Positions 1 through 9,242 of a stretch of 64,000 nucleotides of DNA are shown in pieces; the stretch's first letter is position 1; every line of letters starts with the position of its first letter. Below the pieces are notes generated by a model. That model was not told where the DNA came from. It saw only the letters and a list, made by a program, of their open reading frames with translations, and did no database searches. The DNA is taken from positions 25,715,115 through 25,779,114 of the forward strand of contig CM028887.1 of assembly GCA_016801885.1 (NCBI GenBank). Direction: 5' to 3'. A program made the translations under genes and the position numbers. This DNA is from Toxotes chatareus. Its lineage: Eukaryota > Chordata > Actinopteri > Toxotidae.

Positions 1-50
1 AGACATATTCATTACCATCAGTAAATGAGGGTTTCTGCAATATTACTATA

Positions 51-2056
51 CAAGGATCAAGGATCAAGGAACTTTTATTGTCATACCAGTACATTTACAT
101 GTTATGGTACAGGAAATTAGTTCTCAGGTCCCAGTTGAAGCCATCAAGAGAGAGATGTAAGATGTAAGAGTGAAAAATATAAATATAAACATAAACATAA
201 GGGAAAATATAAACATATAAACATTTAAATAAAGATAAGATAAAGAAGCCGAGATTAGCATGTGCATAAATACGCATGCGTGCAAGTAGGAGGTGGTGGT
301 AGAACAAAGAAAAGTAATGCACTTAGTGATAGTGTTGTAAGTGGGTGAGGAGGGAAGGGGGTGGGGAGGGGTGTCTATAGGCAGGGTTAGAGTTCAGCAG
401 CCTTACAGCTCTAGGGAAGAAGCTGTTCCTGCTCCGATGCTCCTCCACCGCCTGCCTGAGGGGAGGGGTTGGAAGAGACTGTGTGCAGGACGGGTGGAGT
501 CCTTCATGATGCGGAGGGCCCTCCCTCTGCATGGTGCTGTGTAGAGGTCTGAGGTGGTGGGCAGGCTGTTCCCCACAGTCCTCTGTGCAGCCTTTACCCC
601 TCTGCAGAGCCTTCCTCTCAGCAGCAGTGCAGCTGCCATGCCACACAGTGATGCAGGTGCAGAGGACGCTCTCCACCGCAGACAGTGACAGAAGCTCCTC
701 AGGACTGAGCTTCCAAGTCCAGCTCGCCGCAGCTTCCTGTGGAAGTAGAGGCACTGGTGGGCCTTCCTGACCAGATGAGATGTGTTGGTGTTCCAGGTGA
801 GGTCCTCGGTGATGTGCACACCCAGGTACCTGAAGCTGGAGACCACCTCCACAGCTGTTCCTCCGATGTGCAGGGGGAGAGGGCACCTGTCTCTCCTGAA
901 GTCCACCACCATCTCCTTGGTCTTTTTCACATTGATGCAGAGGTTGTTGTTTCTGCACCACTGCTCCAGATGTACCACCTCCTCTCTGTACTCTGACTCA
1001 TCGTTGTCGGTGATGCGTCCTACTACTGCTGTATCGTCGGCGAACTTCACTATATGACAGCTGGGGTGTCTCGCCGAGCCGTCATATGTCAGCAGGGTGA
1101 ACAGGAGGGGGCTCAGCACACAGCCCCTGCGGGCGAGCCAGTGCTGAGGGTGATGGAGGAGGAGATGGTGTTGTGGATTCTGACAGTCTGTGGTCTGTTG
1201 GTCAGAAAGTCCAGGACCCAGTTCCCCAGTGTGGGACTCAGACCGAGGAGGGACAGCTTCTGAACCAGGGTCTGTGGGATGATGGTATTGAAGGCAGAAG
1301 AAGTCCAGGAAGAGCAGAGGGACGTCACGAGTTCCTGCTCTCCAGGTGGTTGAGGGTTGTGTGGACCACTGATGAGACGGGCGTCATCAGTGGAGCGGTT
1401 CTTCCTGTAGGTGTACTGGTGGGGGTCCACAGTGACATCAATGGAGTCTTTGATGTGGCCCATGACCAGCCTCTCAAAGCACTTCATGACTACAAGGGTC
1501 AGAGCTGTGGGTCGGTAGTCATTGAGGCCTGTCACTGTGGAGCACTTGGGGACGGGGACAATTGTGGCAGGTCTTTAAGCAGGTGGGGACAGATGCCAGT
1601 GACAGTGAGGTGTTAAAATGTCCGTCAGCACCTCAGACAACTGATGAGCACAGTCCCTCAGTACCCGCCCTGGGATGTTGTCGGGCCTGCAGCTTTGCGG
1701 GGTTAATTCCTGTAAGGGTTCTCCTCACTTCAGCTGTGGTCACACTGAGGGGTGTGTCACCGGGTGGTGGTGTGAGTCTGGTGCAGGAGGGGGAGGGGGG
1801 GGGGGGGGTCAGGATCCTCGAAGTGGGCATAGAATCTGTTAAGTGCATCTGGCAGGGTCCAGTGGGCATTGTGCATCCCTGGTGTTGTAGTTTGTGATGC
1901 ACTTGATGTTACGAACATAAGTTCTGTAGAGCTGTACCTTACACGCGAATTTAGCACTAAACTAGAGCTAAAAGCTCCTCGAAGTTGGAAAAATAAGGCT
2001 TAATCCCGGGAGCTCGAGAAGCCGCTGCACCACTGTGCGCCGCCATCTTGGTTTTT
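51..2056 (-). mobile_element. L2/Maui-type LINE, decayed, copy A only
   Basis: The element lies on the minus strand. Its 3' end is at the left, with the ATCAAGG tandem tail typical of this fish LINE group. Reverse-transcriptase pieces read right to left: NDYRPTALTLVVMKCFERLV at about 1,530, STGSPAG, then FADDTAVVG at about 1,035 (the catalytic FADD box), followed by the thumb region. At least two frameshifts separate the pieces and no endonuclease domain is visible, so it is 5'-truncated and dead. Copy B has an uninterrupted sequence at 32,256, so it inserted after the copies separated. Confidence 0.85.
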
Positions 2057-2398
2057 TACTCATGAAATATACTGTTTTCTTACTTTAATGTACTTTCCAA
2101 CAAAAACTAGTTGTAAAGTTCCAGCAGACGTCACGTTTTACAGGACTGTCCCTGTTTATCTACATCTAAAATGTAGGACAGGGACAAGTGAACACTTACT
2201 GCTGCAGTTTGACAGTAAGACCCTTCAGCCTGATTTAGGTTTATTACTTTAAAGAGCTTCGTGTAAATGTACATTTGGATCATCTACACTTGTCCCTGGT
2301 GTATTTCCAGCAAAGTTTATTAACGTGCACTGTCCTTGTTACATCAAGCAATAAATAAGATGAAGTGCATAGAAATATCTAATGGTAGAAATACTCAC
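2057..2398. other. Intron sequence, no gene seen
   Basis: This stretch aligns to 32,260-32,600 in copy B. It lies between an exon of the matrin-type gene and the inserted LINE. I see no coding, RNA or repeat signal. Confidence 0.5.
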
Positions 2399-2440
2399 TA
2401 ATGGCTCCACTGATCCCATCAGCAGATTGTAGAGAGCCAC
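2399..2440 (-). CDS. Matrin/ZNF638-family gene 1: 14-codon exon
   Basis: Open minus-strand exon reading VALYNLLMGSVEPL. It has an acceptor cacag|GTG and a donor TTA|gtgagt and is phase 0 at both ends. It follows the RRM2 second-half exon and precedes the RRM3 exons, which for this gene copy lie off the left edge. It is identical in copy B at 32,601-32,642. The peptide is a linker between RRM2 and RRM3, and no function can be read from it. Confidence 0.6.
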
Positions 2441-2639
2441 CTGTGTAAAGAGGTTTTTTACTGTTAATCAGCAGTTACTGCTCAAGGTTCACAAACAACT
2501 AGAAATGCTGCACTAAGCACAAGATGAAAGAAGCAAGAAAACAAAAGGAAGATATTTAATATAGAAGATTAGAGCAGAGGAGGAGACAAAGATGATGAGT
2601 GTCCTGTAAAGGATGTGGGTGAATGATGAGAGGCCTTAC

Positions 2640-2768
2640 CGGTGTGCTGAGGCCAATACGCTGTTTGACATGGATTATCTTCAGCTCACAGTCTTTAATC
2701 TTGGTGGGGATGAAGGAGGACTTTCACTATCTCTTGAGCAATCTCTGTGTTGCCACTGACACAAGCAC
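2640..2768 (-). pseudogene. Gene 1: RRM2 second-half exon, frameshifted
   Basis: Counterpart of the intact 132-nt exon at 34,489-34,620. Copy A lacks 2 nt at about 2,717 and 1 nt at about 2,745. The frame between them is shifted and meets a TAG stop (reading ...TQRLLKR then stop). Splice sites (ttag acceptor, gtaagg donor) are retained. The partner first-half exon is deleted in this copy, so RRM2 of gene 1 is lost. The two indels could be assembly errors, but the deletion of the partner exon is not easily explained that way. Confidence 0.7.
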
Positions 2769-2896
2769 CTAACATACAAAAAGGATGTTTTTAACACGGT
2801 GCTGTAGGAAGATGAACTTTGTAACAGGTCAACAATCCAGATACTAGTATCTATGGACAGATTGAGTGTGTGGACTGTCCACAAAGCAGTCCCACT

Positions 2897-5195
2897 CTCG
2901 CACGTCTCCAGGACATTATAAACAAACAGCAAAGAGCTCATCCCAAGGGAGTGTTTCTTTTTTGCCACCAGAGGAAACAATACACTGGACCCTGTTTATT
3001 CCAACATAAAGCAAGCATACAGAGCAGTAGCCTCTCCACATCTGGGACTATCAGATCACACATCACTGCTGCTCTTCCCTGCATACACCCCTGTTCGGAG
3101 GAAGACTGGGCCCACCGCCAAGTCCATTAAAACCTGGCACGCACCAACTGGAACATTTTTGAACGTCAGCCCCTGGAGGACTATACAGAGACTGTACTTT
3201 TTTCTATAAACAGCTGCACAGTTAATGTGACAGTAAACAAGAACATCAAGGTTTATCCAAACCAAAAACCAGGGATGACCAAGGAAGTACGGGATCTGTT
3301 GAGGGCCCGAAACACAGCCTTGAAATCTGGGGATAAAGTCCTGTATAACCAGACAAGAGCAGACCTGAAAAGAGGCATCAAGGCTGCAAAGGCAGAAAAC
3401 AAGAGGAAAGTGGAGGACTATCTGGCAAATAACAACTCACGGCAAGTCTGGCAAGGAATACAACACCTCACCAACTACAAAGGAGCTACATCTGGGTCAG
3501 TCAGCACAGACCTCTCACTGGCAGAGGAACTGAACCATTTCTTTGCCCACTTTGAAGTTGGAAAACCCCATACAGCCACTAAACACTGCCAGACCTACAC
3601 CCCCCCATCCCTCACTCTCAAGGAACATCAAGTTTGCGTGGTTGTAGAGAAGATGAACCCGAGGAAAGCAGCCAGGCCGGATGGAGGACTCGGGAAGGTA
3701 CTAAAGCCTGTGCCCACCAGCTGGCGGGGTCCTTACCCGGATTTTCAACCTCTCTCTGACACAGGCAACCATCCCTCCCTGCCTCAAGTCAGCTACCATC
3801 GTTCGGTTGGAAAAAAAAACTCAATACACAGCCTGAATGACTACAGACCCATTGCATTAACATCTGTGGTCATGAAATGCTTTGAAAGACTTGTGGCCCA
3901 GCACATTAAAAGGCTCCTCCCACTCTCCTTCGACCATCATCAGTTTGCATAACAGGTCAACAGAGGATGCCATCAGCATTGCCCTCCATACCGTCCTGTC
4001 CCACCTGGAGCAGCCGGGGAGCTATGTTAGGACACTCTTTGTTGATTTTAGTTCAGCTTTTAACACAACAGTCCCACAGATACTGGTAAATAAAGTGCAT
4101 GCCCTGGATTTCCCTTCCTCCAGCTGTGCCTGGATTAAGGACTTTTTAACAGACCGAGCGCAAAAAACAAGACTTGGCCCCCACTGTTCCTTCACACTCA
4201 CACTCAGCACTGGCTCCCCCCATGGCTGCGTGCTTAGCCCTCTCCTGTAAACCCTGTACACCCACCACTCACTCCTCAAACACCATCATCAAATTTGCTG
4301 CTGACACCACTGTTGTTGGAGGAGGTGAGTCACTTTACAGAGAGGACATACAGAGACTGGCTAAATGGTGTGACAGAAATAACTTGTTGCTCAACACATG
4401 AAAAACCAAGGAGATGGTGAGAGACGTCCGAAGGAAGAGGACCGAACCACCCCCTCTCTACATAAATGGTGCCCTGGTGGAGAGGGTCTGAACCTTCAAG
4501 TTCCTGGGGACCTACATCTCTGAGGACCTCTCCTGGTCAGCCAACACCCCAACCCTGGTAAAGAAGGCCCAGCAGCCTTTGCACTTCTTGAGACCGCTCC
4601 GAAACCTGCTGGTGTCCTTCGATCACATGACAATCCAGGCAGTGTTATATGGCATTACTGTGTGGTACTCTGGATGCTCTGCTGGGGACAAGAGGATGCT
4701 GCAGAGGGTCATCAGGACAGCAGAAAAAATCACGGGCTGTCCACTGCCATCTCTTGAGGACATCTCCAGCTCTCACCATCTCTCCAGAGCTGAGAGAATC
4801 CTCAGAGACCCCTACCATCCGTCCCACCAGCTGTTCAGCCTGTTACCCTCAGGAAAACGTCTCCGGAGCATCAAGGCCAGGACAAAGCGCCTGAAGAACA
4901 CTTCTTTTCCTTAGGCAATAAAAAGCATTAATTCAGCCCAAAAAATCACAATTCATTAACAGCCTTGAATTTATTCATGATTTATATTTGTTATGTTTTT
5001 AGATTATACAATTATCTGTTTTAGATTATAATTTAGTTACCTTTATTTTTACATTTTATTAAATAATTTATGTCTTCAAAGGTTGACTGGAGTGATGTAC
5101 TGGAAACAAGCACTTAAACAGACAGCACTTTTAATTTCGTTGTACTTCTTTTTGCAATGACAATAAACGGATTCTATTCTATTCTATTTTATTAC
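2897..5195 (+). mobile_element. L2/Maui-type LINE, 5'-truncated, copy A
   Basis: Plus-strand non-LTR retrotransposon. Visible parts are the end of the endonuclease (start about 2,900), the endonuclease-RT linker with VYPNQKPGMTKEVRDLLRAR at about 3,250, RT with LNDYRPIALTSVVMKCFERL at about 3,830, FVDFSSAFNT at about 4,040, a degenerate FAADTTVVG (FADD box altered) at about 4,290, and the thumb ending near 4,914. The 3' tail is AATAAACGGATTCTATTCTATTCTATTTT. Several frameshifts and stops make it inactive. It is also at 35,020-37,375, so it predates the duplication. Its first bases were removed with an RRM exon by the copy A deletion. Confidence 0.85.
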
Positions 5196-5311
5196 TACAT
5201 TTCCAAACATCAAATTGTGTTTCCAGACTGATGAGGGGGAAAATGACCTGAAAGGATTTTAGTATCAGGCTGAAACACAAGAAAATGTGATGGAAGTGAA
5301 GGAAACTGTAC

Positions 5312-5343
5312 CTCATCAGACGTCTTGTGTTCAGCCTCAGCTC
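5312..5343 (-). CDS. Gene 1: 32-nt micro-exon before RRM2
   Basis: Minus-strand micro-exon AEAEHKTSDE. The acceptor is ctgcag|GAG and the donor is GAG|gtacag. It starts in phase 1 (two leading bases complete a Gly codon from the previous exon) and ends in phase 0, which matches the RRM2 first-half exon in copy B. It is identical at 37,490-37,521. It is a charged linker. Confidence 0.5.
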
Positions 5344-5583
5344 CTGCAGTGGGGAGTAGGAGGGGAAGATGCTACACTCACTATGTTTTCATACACATCA
5401 CAACTACAAGCCAGCAAAAGCAAGACATCACAAACCAGACTACATGTGACTAAGCAACAATTTATTCCATGTGATCATGTACAGTTTAACTAGATATACT
5501 GAGTATTTGTTGACAGTGATAGATGTGGATATATTAGCACTGACTGCCTGCAGACTAGCAGTGGCGGTTTTTTGTTGTCCTAC

Positions 5584-5630
5584 CTGAGTCTTCCCCGGCA
5601 GGACCCTTCTCCTGTCCTGAAGCAGGTTTG
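5584..5630 (-). CDS. Gene 1: 47-nt linker micro-exon
   Basis: Minus-strand exon with acceptor ttcacag|CAA and donor CAG|gtagga. Entered in phase 2, it reads KPASGQEKGPAGEDSG and joins in phase to the next micro-exon. Copy B (37,761-37,806) is one base shorter in a C run and loses this frame, so copy A probably keeps the ancestral form. It is a flexible linker between RRM1 and RRM2. Confidence 0.45.
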
Positions 5631-5696
5631 CTGTGAAGTCAGAAATAATCATATCTGAGTGCAGGTTTGAAATGGGCAGGTTGAGTGAACAACATA

Positions 5697-6690
5697 CACT
5701 ACTCACAATAAGTTAGGGAAATTGTTATTTACATGAGTGCTTTTCCTATTTGGTCTGAATTTTAACGAAATATGTAAAAGTTCCCTTTGATATTACTAAT
5801 AATGAATGAGAAGAAACACCCTTTTCATTAGTTTAATATTTATTACCCCAAAAATTTTGACAATACCAAGGAAAGCCCCGAATAACAAAAATTGACAATG
5901 TCAGTAGCAGGTGTTTCCACCATTTGCTGCAATGACAGCTTGACAGCGATGTCTCATGCTCCTCACTGGCCTCATGATGTTGTTCTGAGGCAATGCGTTC
6001 CACTCTTCCACAGTTCTGCCAGGTGACGTGGGGGTGGGGTACGATCATCCAGTCTCTGCTTCAGCTGGTCCCAGACGTGCTCTATGGGGTTCAGGTCAGG
6101 GGACATTGCTGGCCATACCATATGAGACACTCCGACTTCCTGAAGTGGAGCTGTGACAATTCTGGCGCGATGTGGTGGAGCATTATCATCCATGAACAGA
6201 AAGTTGGGGGGTGTGCTGGTGGAATTGGGGATGATGATGGGTTCTATGATGTCTCTGAGGTAAGAACGTGCAGTGACTGATCCATCTACAATAACCAAAT
6301 CTGTTTTGCACTGACTGGTGATGCCTGCCCAGACTGCTGCACCTCCTCCACCAAAGCAAACCTGTGTCTGTGTCTTGATGTAAGTCTGCTGATGACACAC
6401 CAAGTTCATGAGCAACATCTGACTGCCTGCACGCCACGGCCAGGTGGCGCTGCTCGTCCGTCCCAGTGACGTCCTGTGTTCATGGCTGTTTGAATGATGA
6501 ACTTGGAATGACTTATTGACAACACCAGCCTTTTATACCCACAGAATGTTGAAATTGATGCCACATTGAAAAGGCTTGTCTCCTAGTATTACTTGGTATT
6601 GGCCCCAATATGTAAGGCACACTGTACACAGTGAGACCATTACATGGAAAACACAAAATGAGGTGTGTCTATCACCCCAATACAATTACC
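5697..6690 (-). mobile_element. Tc1-like DNA transposon, decayed, copy A
   Basis: The minus strand encodes the C-terminal half of a Tc1/mariner transposase. It shows CFGGGGAAVWAGIT, MDDNAPPHRA (second catalytic Asp) and SPDLNPIEHVWDQLKQRL (catalytic Glu of the DD34E triad). The left end is ACTACTCACAATAAGTTAGGG, a known Tc1-type terminus style. I could not find the matching right end. Frameshifts at about 6,225 and a 12-base loss near 6,017 distinguish it from copy B (37,871-38,870). It is not mobile on its own. Confidence 0.8.
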
Positions 6691-6998
6691 TCCCTATCCA
6701 AAAACCTCTGAAGTGAAACAAACACCATGTGTATGACATCCACTGAGTCTCCATCTATCTTAATACAACAAAACAGAAAAGAAGCATCCTCTGTTTTCAA
6801 GAAATGGACTGATTACTGAAACATGTTCTTTCTTTTTTTGCCTGTAATATTCACGACATGAGCAAACTGCAACACTGACTACACTTGGTTTTTCTTGTTT
6901 TTTTTTCCTCTCATCTGTTTGAAACTGCTCTGGAACATCAAATCTCAAAGTGAAATTTCTTGTAAAACACATGAACATGTAGATACTCTTAGACGTAC

Positions 6999-7214
6999 CT
7001 TCTGTCCTTGGCTCTTCTCTCTCTCTTCTTCTGAGCACGGCATGAGGATCACGTTGTTGATCTTGCCAAAGGACCCGACCAAGTCAGTAACTTCCTGCTC
7101 CGAGGCGTGGTTTGGAATGCCTGTCAGATAAAGCAGACCATCTGAAACAGACGAGCCCAGAGAGGCTGGAGTGGCTGTTTTCTTCTTCTTCTTGGCTGGA
7201 GGAGGCCTGGCACA
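6999..7214 (-). CDS. Gene 1: RRM1 first-half exon
   Basis: This 72-codon minus-strand exon is open and phase 0 at both ends (acceptor ttgtag|TGT, donor AAG|gtacgt). It begins with a basic stretch PPPAKKKKKTATP, then the first half of an RRM: DGLLYLTGIPNHASEQEV is the beta1 (RNP2-like) strand and helix 1, followed by DLVxSFGKINNVILMPC (beta2), then an acidic/basic loop EEEREKSQGQK. One residue differs from copy B. The second half of the RRM (RNP1, beta3-beta4) should lie at 6,998-5,631, but I find only the Tc1 element there. The family's RRMs bind RNA in the nucleus. Confidence 0.75.
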
Positions 7215-7352
7215 CTACAAAGCAACAGCATTAGTCTTTGCTTAGTTTTAGGCTGAAAGAAGTGTGTAGACATAGTTAGCTGTGGCTGAGCTTGGTCCAA
7301 AACAGTGGAATTCTGTGACAAGCTTTACACAACTAAAGAGAAAAACACCCAC

Positions 7353-7520
7353 TGTGTCAGCCGCCTTGTTACTTGCTGTCTCAGCCATCTTAGTTCCAGT
7401 CTTCATCCCGCTCTTGACACTTGTGATGTTGGACTGTCCACGTTTGGAGCTGTGAGCCGCCTTAGAGGAGGGTGGATGTCGGCATGGTGTGGACGCTTCC
7501 ACCGATGCCAGAGGAACCCC
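7353..7520 (-). CDS. Gene 1: basic Ser/Thr/Lys-rich linker exon
   Basis: Fifty-six open codons with acceptor ctacag|GGG and donor ACA|gtgggt, phase 0 into the RRM1 exon. Residues include STPCRHPPSSKAAHSSKRGQ and SGMKTGTKMAETASNKAADT. The low-complexity basic linker is typical of the region upstream of RRM1 in matrin-type proteins. Copy B (39,540-39,708) is one base longer and frameshifted. The phase of the junction with the upstream Pro-rich exon does not fit perfectly, so one of the two boundaries may be wrong. Confidence 0.55.
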
Positions 7521-7762
7521 CTGTAGACACAGCACGAAGCAAAGGGAGGAGGAAAGCAAAGAAAGCTCCACATCACTCTTGTGTAAGGCTCCAAAACTAG
7601 AAGTGATGTCAGAAATCTCAGGTAAACAACAGGTAAAGTGGGATTTTAGCTGAGCACAGACAAACTCTCTTCCCCGTTAGCAGATGACTTTAAAAGAGCT
7701 TTCCAGAGTCAGACTCTGAACATACATCAGTCTGTAAAGAACAAAGCTACACACTGACTAAC

Positions 7763-8088
7763 CTGATGATTCCTTGTCCTTCCTCTCTGGAGGAGGAGGA
7801 GGAGGTTGGGTGTGAGTGAGAGGGACTGTGTGAGCCGGAGCTGTAACAGAGTTGTACACTGTCCCACTTTGTAGACGCTGTGCCTGCTCTCTAGCCTGTG
7901 GTCTACCTGTGCAGTGGTGGAAGCGAGGGAGATGGTGAGGGGAGCAGAGCTTCCCGTGTGGCCTGTGGGGATGGGGGCCCACCCTGTGTTTGTTGTGAGG
8001 AGGACTTGGGGTGGGAGAACCTGAGAGGCTCCGAGACACGGAATGGGATGGAGAGCTCCCACAGAGCTCGGCTGCCATATGGTCTGCT
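7763..8088 (-). CDS. Gene 1: Pro/Ser/His-rich exon
   Basis: Open minus-strand exon entered from the preceding small exon as ...SLPR-ADHMAAELCGS. It is rich in Ser-Pro and His (SLSGSPTPSPPHNKHRVG) and ends in a run of prolines then ERKDKESS. Acceptor gtcag|A, donor CAG|gttagt. It is the low-complexity N-terminal region of the matrin-type protein. Copy B is one base shorter near 40,128, which breaks the frame. The downstream splice phase (1) does not match the next exon as I drew it. Confidence 0.45.
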
Positions 8089-8297
8089 CTGACTGGATAA
8101 CACATTGAGTGACAGACATAAGCAGTGAAATGACAGAGTAAAGTTGTGTCAAGTGGCAGCTTAAACAGCGGCATTTTTCTTGTGTGGCCTCATCTGAAAT
8201 GTTTTGGAGCAGCCTACTGACAGGAGTGATTCCTCCCAGCTCATGCTCACAGCTAAAAACACATTATTGGAAACAGAAGAACAAGAGTCCAGCTGAC

Positions 8298-8327
8298 CTT
8301 GGCAGACTTGGTTTCCAGTCAGGGTAC
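8298..8327 (-). CDS. Gene 1: 30-nt micro-exon (most 5' exon recognised)
   Basis: Reads YPDWKPSLPR, with acceptor ctgaag|G and donor AAG|gtcagc. It ends in phase 2 and joins in frame to the Pro/Ser-rich exon. It is identical in copy B at 40,487-40,516. No exon further 5' (N-terminal region) was recognised in either copy. The sequence immediately upstream is occupied by LINE debris. Confidence 0.4.
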
Positions 8328-8739
8328 CTTCAGAGACACACAAACATCTGTTAGCATGTCATCAAACATCTGACTCCTATATTTAGAAGGAATTCGAAAA
8401 TTCAACTGTACGTATCAATACAAAGCTGCACTTTTCAAAACCTGCAATAAACAGTGAGTTAAATAATATTCAATGCAATGTGAAACGGTCACTTGTAGCA
8501 CGAGGGCCACTCAGAATGAGCTCCTTACTCTGCAGCTCCATTCACATTTAGCCTTTTTCTACAGCCTGCACATCGGTGACATGTTTGACTCTCAGCAATT
8601 CTGCCAGTTTCCCTGGTCCAGATCTTTGCTCACTCACTGATTCCTCTGCCAACAAAGCTAAATGTTCTGATGTACATTTATTAGCCTTTGACTGATTGTG
8701 TAATGGCAAAAGCCTTGGTTTAATGCATTTAAACATACT

Positions 8740-9242
8740 ATTCTGTCCTCACAAGAATGCAGCTGACTTCATAACATGGAGAATCCCATTGACAGGTTAG
8801 CACATTAGCATGGGTCGCACACATACGCAGCCTCCTCCCAAAAGTTGCTGCACTGACTGCAAATCCTGACACTTTAGTCATCTCTGAGTCTTGGTTTAAG
8901 AAATCCAGCCCCAACTCTGCTGTTTCCATCCCTGGCTACAATATTTTGGTCAGGACAGAAGTTCCAAGGGTGTGGGGTCGCTGTCTATTGTAGGGATAAC
9001 TTGCAGTGCGCTGTGATTTCCTCTAAATCTGTGGCCAAACAGTTGGAGATGATTGTTGTAAAAATCTCTCACTGTTGCTGGTTGTTACAGGCCGCCCTCT
9101 GCCCCTGCCTGTGCTCTGCCTGCTCCAAGTGAGCTGATTGCCCCTCACACCTCCTCTGAACTTCTCCTGCTAGGGGACTTGAATTGGGATGTGCTTGACC
9201 CTCCATCTTCTGTGCAGTTACAGCTGGATGCACTAAACCTGT
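8740..9242 (+). mobile_element. LINE endonuclease fragment (plus), interrupted
   Basis: Plus-strand pieces of an APE-type endonuclease: LVISESWFKKSSPNSAVSIPGYNIF, GCGVAVYCRDNLQCAVISSK (in two neighbouring windows) and SELLLLGDLNWDVL near 9,170. The reading is interrupted at 9,243 by the 3' end of an L2 LINE on the opposite strand. The C-terminal part of what may be the same element resumes at about 12,460. Absent from copy B at the matching place. Confidence 0.65.

Noticed and set aside
323..961. Long minus-strand frame of 212 codons
   Set aside because: It overlaps the LINE thumb region in another frame. The frame with RT motifs (403-1119) is the real one.
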